Assembly (NCBI GenBank): GCA_964459445.1 | Contig: CAYWMP010000040.1 | Coordinates: 1-36,811, forward strand | From: CAYWMP01 sp964459445 | Lineage (GTDB): Bacteria; Desulfobacterota; DSM-4660; Desulfatiglandales; HGW-15 | DNA length: 36,811 nucleotides | Direction of reading: 5' to 3' | Shown here: positions 8,346 through 16,863 of the stretch, one piece after another | Position numbering within the stretch: position 1 is the first letter of the stretch | Layout: each line of letters begins with the position of its first letter | Notes under the pieces: generated by a model | Seen by the model: the letters and a program-made list of their open reading frames with translations, nothing else | Told to the model about the DNA's origin: nothing | Databases searched by the model: none | Program-made: the position numbers and the translations under genes

Positions 8346-9197
8346 ATGAAATACGGAATGAATCTCTTGCTTTGGACGGACGACATGCATGACGGCATGC
8401 TGCCTCTGTTGGAAGATCTCAGGGAGATCGGCTTTGACGGTGTTGAGGTTCCGGTTTTTGATCTCGATATTGACAAATGGGCAAAATGGGGCAAGCACTT
8501 GGACGAGCTGGGTTTCGAACGGACGGCGGTGTCTGTTTGCTCGGAGGAAGCAAATCCGATCAGCCAAGATCCGGCAATACGGGCCAAAGGACTTGAGAAT
8601 ACCAAACTTACCCTGGAGTGTTGCCAGGCCGTTGGCGCGTCAATCCTTGCGGGTCCACTGCACTCGGGCCTGGGCGTTTTCAGCGGAAAAGGCCCGACAG
8701 AAGAGGAATGGATGTGGGGCGTTGAAAACATGAAGAAGGTGTCGGAACACGCCAACACCTGCGGGGTTACCCTCGGATTGGAATTTCTCAACCGTTTTGA
8801 AACCTATCTCTTAACCTGTGCAGCGGATGCGGTCAGGTTTGTCAATGAAGTGGATCACCCAAACTGCAAGATGATGTACGATACCTTTCATGCCCATATC
8901 GAAGAAAAGGATGTTGCCGAGGCGATCCGATCCTGTGCCCAGTATCTGGTTCTCGTGCATACCTCCGAAAACGATCGAAGCACGCCGGGAAAGGGCGCCG
9001 TAAGATGGGATAGAACCTTTGATACCCTTAAGGAAGTGGATTACGACGGCTGGCTCGTCATAGAGGCCTTCGGCCAGGCCCTGGAGGAGTTGGCGGCGGC
9101 CACAAAGATTTGGCGTCGCATGTTTGAAAAAGAAGCGCAATTGGCACAGGAAGGTCTCGGTTTTTTGAAACAGGAAGTGGCAAAACGTTGGCCCTAA
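8346..9197 (+). CDS. Ketose 3-epimerase (D-tagatose/D-psicose 3-epimerase family)
   Basis: This 283-residue TIM-barrel metalloenzyme aligns by eye with the ketose 3-epimerases. The metal ligands are all in place: Glu146 in GLEFLNRFETY, Asp179 in MMYDTFHAHIEE, His205 in VHTSENDRSTPGKG and Glu240 in VIEAFG. The substrate-contacting Glu152 and Arg211 are also present. All these positions are offset by four from the known Agrobacterium D-psicose epimerase residues (from memory). Such enzymes invert C3 of free ketoses, for example D-ribulose/D-xylulose or fructose/psicose. With xylose isomerase and xylulokinase just downstream, a role in converting a rare ketose to D-xylulose is a reasonable inference. 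The start ATG 8346 has GAAAGGAAGG upstream. Confidence 0.87.
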   Translation: MKYGMNLLLWTDDMHDGMLPLLEDLREIGFDGVEVPVFDLDIDKWAKWGKHLDELGFERTAVSVCSEEANPISQDPAIRAKGLENTKLTLECCQAVGASILAGPLHSGLGVFSGKGPTEEEWMWGVENMKKVSEHANTCGVTLGLEFLNRFETYLLTCAADAVRFVNEVDHPNCKMMYDTFHAHIEEKDVAEAIRSCAQYLVLVHTSENDRSTPGKGAVRWDRTFDTLKEVDYDGWLVIEAFGQALEELAAATKIWRRMFEKEAQLAQEGLGFLKQEVAKRWP

Positions 9198-9281
9198 GGG
9201 ATAGGACAGTCCGTTTCGGCAAATGACATTCGCTCCTGATGAACATTTGAGATACTCTTTTCATTTGAAGGAGGAAAAGTC

Positions 9282-10397
9282 GTGGGTGACAAAGTAAAAA
9301 TTGCAATCATTGGTCTGGGTTTTGGTGCCGAGTTTGTCCCCATTTATCAGCGACATCCCCATGCCGACATGTATGCCCTATGTCAGCGAACCGAAACCAA
9401 ACTCAACGAAATCGGTGATGCCTTAGGTGTCGAAAAACGGTACACGGATTTCGATGAATTGCTCCGGGATCCTGCCATTGACGCCGTACATATTAATACG
9501 CCCATACCTGATCACGCTCCCCAGGCGATCAGGGCTCTGAAGGCCGGCAAGCATGTCGCCTGCACCGTTCCGATGGCAACGAGTGTCGAGGAGTGCAAGG
9601 AAATTGCCGAACTCTCACGGGAAACGGGTAAAAAATATATGATGATGGAGACCGTAGTTTATAGCCGAGAGTTCCTCTTTGTGAAGGAACTGTACGAGAA
9701 GGGAGAGCTGGGTAAGGTCCAGTTCCTGCAGGCAAGCCACCAACAGGATATGGACGGATGGCCGGATTATTGGTCCGGTCTTCCTCCAATGCACTACGCC
9801 ACCCATTGTGTAGGACCCTGTCTGGCTCTCACGCGGGCTACAGCTGAATATGTATCCTGTTTCGGATCCGGTACGATTAGGGAAGAACTGATTCCCAAGT
9901 ACAATTCCCCCTATGCCGTAGAAACCACCCACATCAAATTCAAGGATTCGGACCTGACAGCGAGAATATACCGCTCCCTGTTCGATACAGCACGGCAGTA
10001 TCGGGAGAGCTTTGATGTATACGGATCGAAGAAGGCCTTTGAATGGCAGCTGATCGAAGGTCAGGATCCAGTTATTCACACGGCAAAAAAGCCTGAACCT
10101 GAGATACCCGAACAGGTCAAGGTTCCGGATTATGCCCATCTCTTGCCGGAACCTATTCAAATGTTCACCACCAAAGGCATCTATGATCTGGATGAGCAAC
10201 AACACCTTTCTTTTACGCAGGGCGCAGGGCACGGTGGCTCCCATCCACACCTGGCTCACGAATTCGTCATGAGCCTTGTGGAAGACCGTGATCCTTTTCC
10301 AAATGCAGCAGAGTCAGCCAATTGGACCAGTGTGGGTATCTTGGCGCACGAATCTGCTTTGAAGGGCGGAGAAATCATCAGGATACCGGCGTTTTGA
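9282..10397 (+). CDS. Gfo/Idh/MocA family oxidoreductase (third member, divergent)
   Basis: This 371-residue protein has the N-terminal nucleotide-binding motif GLGFGAEF at about residues 11-18. The catalytic lysine motif of the family (EKP) is replaced by CTVPMATSVEEC near residues 89-100, so the usual lysine is missing. The second domain keeps a histidine-bearing MHYATHCVGP segment. It is clearly different from the pair at 526 and 15598. The start is GTG 9282 behind a strong AAGGAGGAAAAG. It lies between the 3-epimerase and xylA genes in the same direction. Known relatives act on sugars, myo-inositol or 3-keto glycosides. The altered motif could mean different chemistry, such as isomerisation with tightly bound cofactor, or hydrolysis or elimination of a keto-sugar. 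This is inference. Confidence 0.87.
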   Translation: MGDKVKIAIIGLGFGAEFVPIYQRHPHADMYALCQRTETKLNEIGDALGVEKRYTDFDELLRDPAIDAVHINTPIPDHAPQAIRALKAGKHVACTVPMATSVEECKEIAELSRETGKKYMMMETVVYSREFLFVKELYEKGELGKVQFLQASHQQDMDGWPDYWSGLPPMHYATHCVGPCLALTRATAEYVSCFGSGTIREELIPKYNSPYAVETTHIKFKDSDLTARIYRSLFDTARQYRESFDVYGSKKAFEWQLIEGQDPVIHTAKKPEPEIPEQVKVPDYAHLLPEPIQMFTTKGIYDLDEQQHLSFTQGAGHGGSHPHLAHEFVMSLVEDRDPFPNAAESANWTSVGILAHESALKGGEIIRIPAF

Positions 10398-10484
10398 TTC
10401 CACCATATCTTTCGGGAACTTTCGGATTCAATACCTAATACAGACGAATAATCGAACATTTCCAAAGCATAAAGGAGTCGAAAA

Positions 10485-11798
10485 ATGAATGAATATTTCC
10501 CAGATGTCCCGGAGAAGATACCCTTTGAAGGACCGGGGGCCAGAAATCCATTGGCCTTTAAACACTACGATCCAAAAAAGGTCGTGGGACAAAAGACCAT
10601 GGAGGAGCACTTCAGATTCTCGGTGGCCTACTGGCATACGTTCAAAGGGGCAGGCCTGGACCCCTTTGGGGCACCCACATTTGATCGGCCCTGGAGCAAA
10701 GCACAAACCCCCCTGGAGCAGGCTGAAGCCACCCTAAGGGCCGCCTTCGAATTTGCACAGAAATTGGGGGTCTCTTTTTATTGTTTCCACGACAGAGATC
10801 TTGCACCGGAGGGAGAATCATTCGCGGAATCCTGTAGAAATCTCGAGGCCATGGTTGAAAAGGCAAAGGCGCTGCAGGAGGAAACCGGGATCAAACTCCT
10901 ATGGGGAACCGCAAATCTTTTTGGTCATCCTCGGTATGCCCACGGCGCTGCGACCAACCCCGACGCCCAGGTCTTTGCTCATGCTGCGGCGCAGGTAAAG
11001 AATGCCATTGCTGCAACAAAGGAGCTTGGGGGGGTGAACTATACCTTTTGGGGAGGAAGGGAAGGGTATGAAACACTCCTAAACACGGATATGAAAAGAG
11101 AACAGGAACAGATGGCCCGATTTCTTCATCTCGCTGTGGATTATGCCAAACAGATCGGTTTTGAGGGCCAGTTCCTGATCGAGCCGAAACCGAAGGAGCC
11201 TACAAAACATCAGTATGATTTTGATGCGGCTACCGTGCTGAGCTTTCTGCGCGCCTATGATCTGTGGGACCATTTCAAACTGAATATCGAGGCAAACCAT
11301 GCGACCCTGGCCGGACATACCTTTGAGCACGATCTGACCGTCGCCGCCATTAACGGCAAGCTGGGCAGTATCGATGCCAATGTGGGCGACACGCTTCTGG
11401 GATGGGATACCGACCAATTCCCCACCGATCCCGTCATGTGTGCCAAGGCCATGTTGGTAGTGCTAAAGCAGGGCGGAATCGGGAGCGGTGGGTTGAATTT
11501 CGATGCAAAGCCCAGGCGAGGGTCATTTGATGGCATCGATTTATTTTATGCCCATATCAGCGGAATGGATGCCTTTGCCCGTGGTCTCGTTGCGGCACAC
11601 CAAATCATAGAGGACGGGATCTTGGACGGGTTTATTGAGGATCGCTATGCCAGTTATGGGCAGGGGTTAGGAAAAGAAATCATGTCCGGTGATGCGGACT
11701 TTGAAACCCTGGAGAAGTGGATTATCGAAAAGGGCGAACCGACCCGAAAAAGCGGTCGGCAGGAAATGCTGGAGAGCATTCTGGCTTCCTATTTCTAG
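10485..11798 (+). CDS. xylA: Xylose isomerase
   Basis: This enzyme interconverts D-xylose and D-xylulose in the cytoplasm (some also use glucose). The 437-residue length is that of class II xylose isomerases. The catalytic pair is His102 and Asp105 in FYCFHDRDLAPEG. Metal-binding segments follow: LIEPKPKEPTKHQYDFD, NIEANHATLAGHTFEHDL and IDANVGDTLLGWDTDQFP, then GGLNFDAKPRRGSFD. The start ATG 10485 has AAAGGAGTCG upstream. The xylulokinase gene follows immediately, giving the common xylAB pair, and a ketose 3-epimerase lies upstream. No residue expected for activity is missing as far as I can see. Confidence 0.97.
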   Translation: MNEYFPDVPEKIPFEGPGARNPLAFKHYDPKKVVGQKTMEEHFRFSVAYWHTFKGAGLDPFGAPTFDRPWSKAQTPLEQAEATLRAAFEFAQKLGVSFYCFHDRDLAPEGESFAESCRNLEAMVEKAKALQEETGIKLLWGTANLFGHPRYAHGAATNPDAQVFAHAAAQVKNAIAATKELGGVNYTFWGGREGYETLLNTDMKREQEQMARFLHLAVDYAKQIGFEGQFLIEPKPKEPTKHQYDFDAATVLSFLRAYDLWDHFKLNIEANHATLAGHTFEHDLTVAAINGKLGSIDANVGDTLLGWDTDQFPTDPVMCAKAMLVVLKQGGIGSGGLNFDAKPRRGSFDGIDLFYAHISGMDAFARGLVAAHQIIEDGILDGFIEDRYASYGQGLGKEIMSGDADFETLEKWIIEKGEPTRKSGRQEMLESILASYF

Positions 11799-11830
11799 CC
11801 GAGGAATACCAATTCTCATTTGCATTTATT

Positions 11831-13348
11831 ATGGCTGAGGATCAACTTTTCATAGGGATTGACAGCGGAACCCAAGGCACCAAGGCCATTGTCTTGAGCC
11901 GGGAAAGGAGAGAGGTCCTGGCGGAAGCGGCCTCCCCCCACTTTATCATTGAAAACAATGAAGGCCGGCGGGAGCAGGAACCGGAGTGGTGGATCAAGGC
12001 GTGCACCGATGTCATCCAGGAGGTCCTGGCCCATCGGGATGTCTCCGGGCAGCAGGTAAAGGCCATCGGTATTTCCGGTCAGCAGCACGGCATGGTCCCT
12101 TTGGATAACAAAGGCAATGTTATTCGGCCTGCAAAGCTCTGGTGCGATACGGAGACAGCACCCCAATGCGATGAGATTACAAGAAAGGTCGGGGGGACTG
12201 ATAAGGTCATCGAATGCATCGGCAATGCCGTGGCGGCCGGATTCACCGCCTCCAAGATCCTATGGCTAAAGCAGCATGAGCCTGCAAATTATGATCGTCT
12301 GTCAACCATCCTTCTCCCCCACGATTACATCAATTTTTGGCTGACCGGCGAAAAGAAATCGGAATTCGGGGACGCTTCAGGCACGGCCTATTTTGATGTA
12401 AAAACACGATCCTGGTCCGCCGCCATCCTGGAGGCAATCGATGATTCGGGAAAACTCATTGAGTGTCTTCCCGAGCTCATACCGTCCGATGCGCCGGTCG
12501 GGAAAATCAGATCTGAGATTACCGATCTGTTCCAGCTTCCCAGGGAAGTGCTCGTTTCCTCCGGTGGGGGAGACAACATGATGGCCGCCATAGGGACCGG
12601 AAATGTGCAGTCCGGTGTGGTGACGACGAGCCTTGGGACTTCAGGAACCATCTATTCCTTTGCGGATCGGCCGATCGTGGATCCAAAGGGGGAACTGGCT
12701 GCATTCTGTTCGAGCAGCGGAGGATGGCTCCCTCTCGTCTGCACCATGAACGTGACCGTTTCAACGGAACTCACCCGAGATCTGCTCGGGTTGGGCGTGG
12801 AAGATCTCAATGACAAGGCCTTATCCGCACCAGTGGGTTCCGAAGGCATCACTTTAATCCCCTATTTCAACGGCGAGAGGACACCACCCCTTCCCAATGC
12901 CAGGGCGTCCTTTTTCGGTCTGACGAGCGCTAATTACACGCCGGAGAATATTTGCAGGGCATCCATGGAGGGGGCAACCCTGGGTTTGCGGTACGGCCTG
13001 GATGTTTTGAAGAATCAGGGAATCAAGTCCGGCGAGGTGCGCCTTGTCGGCGGCGGGGCAAGGAGTGGTCTCTGGCAAGAGATGGTCGCGGATATTTTCG
13101 AATGCCCCGTCATCTGCCCAACTTACCCCGAAGCCGGGGCCATGGGGGCGGCGATTCAGGCCATGTGGTGTTATTTAGGGGAAAGGGAAGGCGGTGTATC
13201 CCTGAAGGATTTAACAGACCGATTCATTGACCTGGACGAATCCACTAGGAACGCCCCGAACGAAGAGAACGTCGCGCGATACAGAGAGGTGTACGAAAGA
13301 TATTTGCACTTGTACGAGGTGATGAAACCCCTATTTCAGGAAGTTTAA
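11831..13348 (+). CDS. xylB: Xylulokinase
   Basis: This FGGY-family kinase of 505 residues phosphorylates D-xylulose to xylulose 5-phosphate, the entry point to the pentose phosphate pathway. The N-terminal phosphate-binding segment is FIGIDSGTQGTKAIVLS, and a second substrate segment is GISGQQHGMVPLD. The catalytic Asp is expected in EFGDASGTAYFD. The C-terminal ATP-binding regions are TSLGTSGTIYSF and RLVGGGARSGLWQEM. ATG 11831 gives the usual N-terminus. A GTG at 11717 would overlap xylA by 82 nt and add an unrelated peptide. The chosen ATG has no good Shine-Dalgarno; GAGGA near 11801 is too far away, so translation may depend on coupling to xylA. Confidence 0.94.
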   Translation: MAEDQLFIGIDSGTQGTKAIVLSRERREVLAEAASPHFIIENNEGRREQEPEWWIKACTDVIQEVLAHRDVSGQQVKAIGISGQQHGMVPLDNKGNVIRPAKLWCDTETAPQCDEITRKVGGTDKVIECIGNAVAAGFTASKILWLKQHEPANYDRLSTILLPHDYINFWLTGEKKSEFGDASGTAYFDVKTRSWSAAILEAIDDSGKLIECLPELIPSDAPVGKIRSEITDLFQLPREVLVSSGGGDNMMAAIGTGNVQSGVVTTSLGTSGTIYSFADRPIVDPKGELAAFCSSSGGWLPLVCTMNVTVSTELTRDLLGLGVEDLNDKALSAPVGSEGITLIPYFNGERTPPLPNARASFFGLTSANYTPENICRASMEGATLGLRYGLDVLKNQGIKSGEVRLVGGGARSGLWQEMVADIFECPVICPTYPEAGAMGAAIQAMWCYLGEREGGVSLKDLTDRFIDLDESTRNAPNEENVARYREVYERYLHLYEVMKPLFQEV

Positions 13349-13371
13349 AAACGGAGCACGTGATCACGGGG

Positions 13372-13403
13372 ACACGCGCAGCGCAGGCGCTTGCGCCGCG
13401 TGT
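13372..13403 (+). terminator. GC-rich hairpin after xylB
   Basis: ACACGCG (13372-13378) pairs with CGCGTGT (13397-13403), and after a 2-nt bulge GCGCA (13381-13385) pairs with TGCGC (13392-13396). The structure lies 24 nt after the xylB stop and lacks a T-run, so it is a possible factor-dependent terminator or 3' end stabiliser. Confidence 0.45.
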
Positions 13404-13411
13404 ACTCGAAT

Positions 13412-13632
13412 GGATGGGCAAGGGGGTCTCTTTTCGAAAAAAGAGACCTTGGTTGCAAGGAGCCATGCAAAGCAGGAGAGGAAAGCGGGCGGAGATCTTT
13501 CTCGCAAGTACGTCCTTAAAGTGTTGATGGCGCTGGCGTAGGAGGTGCGCCGCCCGCCTCACCTGGCAGCTTCTTTTGCGCTATCGGCCAGGGCCTAGTC
13601 TTTTTTTGAAAAGAGACCCCCATGCCCATCCC
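13412..13632. repeat. Element with about 29-bp imperfect terminal inverted repeats
   Basis: The left end GGATGGGCAAGGGGGTCTC and following TTTTCGAAAA (13412-13440) recur inverted at 13602-13632 as TTTTTTTGAAAAGAGACCCC and CATGCCCATCC. The left arm also folds on itself: GGTCTCTTTT (13425-13434) with AAAAGAGACC (13439-13448). About 160 bp lie between the arms and hold no credible ORF. It sits between the convergent xylB and ROK genes and may be a MITE or a bidirectional terminator. Confidence 0.55.
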
Positions 13633-13685
13633 ATAGTAGGTTGTTCAACCCTGTGCCACAGTAGGTAGCTCGTGCACAATTCAGG

Positions 13686-14900
13686 TTAAATAACCGGTCT
13701 CATCCTATTGAAGGGGGATTTATATAATTCCTGCAAAACGAGACTGGCTGCCCCACGGGCCCAATCCGTATCCTCCCATTTCTGAATGATAATCTGAAGC
13801 GACTCGAACATCTCCCGGCTGGTATTGGCCTCGATGGCCTCGTGCATGGGCTTGAAAAGGAGATCCCCGGCCCTCACCCCTTCCCCCGCGATCATGATTT
13901 TCTCAGGATTGAAGACCTGAATGAGGCCGGAAATACCCAGCCCGAGCACATCTCCGGCTCGCTTAAATAGTCCCCTTATGATAGGGTTTCCTTCATGGGC
14001 GAGGGCAGTAACCTGTTCAATGGTCAGGGTTGAAAGATCTTCATAGGTCCATTCACCCCGTTCAGCGGCCTCTATAGCCGCCTCAAGCACCCTGTAATCT
14101 GCGACGTAGGATTCGATACAACCCCTTTTCCCACAGCGACAGGGAGCGCCTCCCGGCTCTATGACCATATGTCCGAACTCGGCGCCGATACCCTTTGAAC
14201 CCCGGTAGATCTGCCCGTTGACAACGATGCCCATGCCAACCCCATGCTCCACAGTAACCATGAGAAAATTATCAATACCCCTGCCATCGCTGAACCATTG
14301 TTGGGCAAGGGTTACTGTATTTGCGTCGTTTTCCATATAGGTGACAATTCCCAAGCGATCCTGAATCATATCCTTAAGAAAGACTTCACCCTGACGATAT
14401 ATAGGGATCCAATAGGCAATTCCTCTCCGGGTATCGACAAAGCCGGGAACGCCGAGACCGATCCCTGAAATCTTTTCGAGGCCAAGGCGGGCCTCCATAA
14501 CACAATGCCTGATACCCTCCTCAATGAGTTCGGCGATAAATTCAACTGATTTTTCTCCTATCCGAACCGGTACAATGAGAGAACTCAGCACATCCGCCTG
14601 CAAATTGGTAACGGCAAAACTCACCTGAAAGGCGGACACTTTCACGCCCACAACATAGGCCGCCTCGGGATTCAGTGCGAGCAAAACACGTCGTCTCCCT
14701 CGGGAGGTCGACGTTTCGGTTTTCTTCTCGAGAATCATGCCCTCATGAATGAGTTGGGCGGTTATATTTGTCACAGCAGCACGACTCTGCCCGGTGAGTT
14801 CAGCGATTTCCACACGAGATATTAAGCCCGCCTTGCGAATGGTATTGAGAATATTGAACTGGTTTATGGCTTTTGTCAGCTCGCGGTTTGCTACTTCCAT
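13686..14900 (-). CDS. ROK family transcriptional repressor (XylR/NagC type)
   Basis: This 404-residue predicted regulator has an N-terminal winged helix-turn-helix at about residues 15-60 (ILNTIRKAGLISRVEIAELTGQSRAAVTNI, positions 17-46) and a ROK sugar-sensing domain. The ROK zinc motif CRCGKRGCIE is at about 254-263, preceded by GAEFGHMVIEPGG. An ENDANT segment at 190-195 matches the sugar-binding Asp region. The N-terminal phosphate motif of ROK kinases (DxGGT) is not conserved, here GVKVSAFQ, so it should sense rather than phosphorylate sugar. It is transcribed away from the second oxidoreductase operon, convergent with xylB. A role as local repressor of the sugar genes, relieved by the sugar, is the family norm. 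The start ATG has a poor Shine-Dalgarno. Confidence 0.92.
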   Translation of the reverse strand: MEVANRELTKAINQFNILNTIRKAGLISRVEIAELTGQSRAAVTNITAQLIHEGMILEKKTETSTSRGRRRVLLALNPEAAYVVGVKVSAFQVSFAVTNLQADVLSSLIVPVRIGEKSVEFIAELIEEGIRHCVMEARLGLEKISGIGLGVPGFVDTRRGIAYWIPIYRQGEVFLKDMIQDRLGIVTYMENDANTVTLAQQWFSDGRGIDNFLMVTVEHGVGMGIVVNGQIYRGSKGIGAEFGHMVIEPGGAPCRCGKRGCIESYVADYRVLEAAIEAAERGEWTYEDLSTLTIEQVTALAHEGNPIIRGLFKRAGDVLGLGISGLIQVFNPEKIMIAGEGVRAGDLLFKPMHEAIEANTSREMFESLQIIIQKWEDTDWARGAASLVLQELYKSPFNRMRPVI

Positions 14901-15261
14901 GAACGGCCCATTGTATTTGATTTCGTTTCTAAATTAATTCAATAAGATATCGTCTATCATTCCATTGGCAATTGAGCACAGTTTTGGATTAATTATTTTT
15001 CTTATATTTAGTGAAGTTATTAAGGTCACTCATTAATTCCATTAATAAGTAGAATGATCTTGACAAAAACCACGCTTTTATGCAAGCTAAATCTAAATTA
15101 ATTGATTCACTGATTAAATTAATTTTATTCTGGCTGATATCATAATTTCTTTAATGATTTTAGAATGTTAACCGTATCAAGTCCCCGTCTTCAAGGAGGC
15201 AGGTTCATCCGCTTGTTTTAGGGGAACCTTTTTTAATGGAAATTCGTAAAAAAGGCAATAT
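14901..15261. promoter_or_regulatory. AT-rich region upstream of the ROK gene with palindromes
   Basis: This stretch resembles the AT-rich region at 1690-2121. It carries the perfect 15-bp palindrome ATTAAT-TCC-ATTAAT at 15032-15046, a TTGACA box at 15060-15065, and inverted AAATTAAT/ATTAATTT at 15095-15102 and 15118-15125. The ATTAAATTAATT string also occurs near 1750. These are candidate ROK operators serving the repressor gene leftward and the oxidoreductase-epimerase genes rightward. A clear -10 box was not assigned. Confidence 0.4.
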
Positions 15262-15572
15262 TGATGATCTCATAATAGTTCATAAAACAGAAGGCACAGA
15301 AAAAAGTTCCAGATGCTAGGCGCGCGAATCTTTTGGAATCACCGCCAAGAGGCGGTATCTTCGAGAGGCGTATAAGCCAAGCCGCAAAAGGTTCAAGGTG
15401 TAAGGCCTAAGGAAAACTAAAATAGTGTAGTTCTGAATTCTTACCTTGTGCCCTGTGCCTTATGCCCTTCGCCTTTTATTTACGCTGCAATGACGACCCG
15501 CCTTCGCCAAGGCTTCGGCGAGACAGGAAGATGAAGCGCAACGCCGCAGATGGACTTTTTACGAAGCCGTCA
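15262..15572. repeat. Dispersed palindromic element, copy 1 (with internal insertion)
   Basis: The ends TGATGATCTCATAATAG and CTTTTTACGAAGCCGTCA match the ends of the element at 24290-24472. Internal blocks also match: GGCACAG.AAAAAG.TCCAG, GGCGCG.GAATCTTTTGGAAT, GCAATGACGA, CCTTCGCCAAGGCTTCGGCG and AGATGAAGCGCAACGC.GCAG. This copy is about 130 bp longer. The extra segment contains its own inverted pair of GTGTAAGGCCTAAGG against CCTTGTGCC...CCTTATGCCC. The right end lies 25 bp from the start codon of the next gene. Confidence 0.75.
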
Positions 15573-15597
15573 ACATTTAGTCGTGAAAGGAGGGGCC

Positions 15598-16764
15598 ATG
15601 GCACTAGAAAGAAAACTCAAGATGGGTATGGTGGGCGGAGGAAATGATGCCTTTATTGGAGCAGTGCATCGAAGTGCCGCCTTGCTGGATGGACAGGTCG
15701 ACTTCGTCGCGGGTGCGCTGTCCTCAACTCCCGAAAAGGCCAAGGCGTCGGCCCGGGCGCTGCTGCTCCCGGAAGAGAGAGCCTATGGGAGCTGGGAGGA
15801 GATGGTGGAAATCGAATCAAAGCTGCCTGAAGGCGACAGGATCGATTTCGTCTCTATCGTCACCCCAAACCATATGCACTTTCCCGTCGCAAAGGCCTTT
15901 GCCGAGGCGGGGTTCAACATCATTTGCGACAAGCCAATGACTTACTCCCTGGTTGAGGCCATAGAACTGGTTCAGGTTGTCGGCAATTCCGGGATTGTTT
16001 TTGCTCTGACCCATAATTATACCGGTTATCCTATGGTAAAACAGGCTCGGCACATGGTCAAAAGCGGTGAACTCGGCAATATTTTGAAATTCGTTGTTGA
16101 ATATCCTCAAGGTTGGCTGCTCACGGCCCTAGAAGAAGAAGGACAAAAGCAGGCATCCTGGCGGACCGATCCTCAAAGATCGGGGGTGGCCAACTGCATG
16201 GGCGACATAGGATCGCATTGTGAAAACCTGGCACACTACATAACCGGGCTTGAAATAAAAGAAATGTGCGCTGATTTGAAAAGTATCCTGGATCGCCCTC
16301 TGGATAATGACGGCAACATCTTGCTTCATCTCGAAAAAGACGCCTGCGGGATTCTCTATGCATCCCAGTTTTCGGCCGGAGATGAGAACAACCTCAGGAT
16401 TCGGGTCTATGGAAACAAGGGCGCCCTGGAATGGCGCCAGGAGGAGCCCAACCATCTCTGGTTCAGGACCAACGAGGGGCCTGCGCAACTCCTTAGAAGA
16501 GGGAATGGCTATCTGTGTGAAGCCGCCCAGAGGGGAACGCGTCTTCCCCCGGGGCACCCGGAAGCCTTTATCGAGGCCTTTGCCAATGTCTATGTCAATG
16601 CGACGGACACCATTCGGGCCAAAATACTGGGTAATGAACCGACCGAGCTTGAGTTGGATTTTCCCACGGTGATCGATGGGGCCCGAGGGTTGGCCTTTAT
16701 CGAGTCCGCGGTCGAGAGCAGCAAAAGCGATCAGAAGTGGTATCCCATGAAGAGCTTTCAATAG
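15598..16764 (+). CDS. Gfo/Idh/MocA family oxidoreductase (paralogue of the gene at 526)
   Basis: This 388-residue predicted NAD(P)-dependent sugar dehydrogenase is closely related to the product of 526-1689. Both share the N-terminal layout (GMVGGGNDAFIGAVHR here), the ICDKPMTYS lysine motif, the TLTHNYTG-like FALTHNYTG strand and a GDIGSHCENLAHYITG active-site segment. About half the residues look identical by eye. The start is ATG 15598 behind AAAGGAGGGG; a frame beginning 48 nt earlier runs into a dispersed repeat and is rejected. It heads a two-gene unit with the epimerase at 16864 and runs divergently from the ROK repressor. The pair may oxidise and re-reduce the same substrate around an epimerisation step, as in YcjS/YcjQ-type glycoside pathways; this is inference. 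Confidence 0.9.
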   Translation: MALERKLKMGMVGGGNDAFIGAVHRSAALLDGQVDFVAGALSSTPEKAKASARALLLPEERAYGSWEEMVEIESKLPEGDRIDFVSIVTPNHMHFPVAKAFAEAGFNIICDKPMTYSLVEAIELVQVVGNSGIVFALTHNYTGYPMVKQARHMVKSGELGNILKFVVEYPQGWLLTALEEEGQKQASWRTDPQRSGVANCMGDIGSHCENLAHYITGLEIKEMCADLKSILDRPLDNDGNILLHLEKDACGILYASQFSAGDENNLRIRVYGNKGALEWRQEEPNHLWFRTNEGPAQLLRRGNGYLCEAAQRGTRLPPGHPEAFIEAFANVYVNATDTIRAKILGNEPTELELDFPTVIDGARGLAFIESAVESSKSDQKWYPMKSFQ

Positions 16765-16863
16765 AGAGCCAAAGGCACAGGGCGTTTTGCAAAGGCCTCA
16801 AAGAATGATTTTCTAGGAAACCGTTACTATACATAAAACCCGAAGGTCAAAGGAGGTAAAACT

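Noticed and set aside
9615..10259. 214-codon minus-strand ORF
   Set aside because: It is fully antisense to the oxidoreductase at 9282 and has no recognisable motif.
11717..11830. Earlier GTG start for xylulokinase
   Set aside because: It would overlap xylA by 82 nt and add 38 residues not found before the conserved FIGIDSGTQ motif.
13359..13368. CGTGATCACG palindrome after xylB as an operator
   Set aside because: A 10-bp palindrome inside a terminator region with no promoter nearby is expected by chance.
15550..15597. Earlier start of the second oxidoreductase
   Set aside because: The extra codons come from the dispersed repeat, while ATG 15598 has a strong AAAGGAGGGG.
16129..16761. 210-codon minus-strand ORF
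   Set aside because: It is antisense to the oxidoreductase at 15598; composition follows the coding strand.
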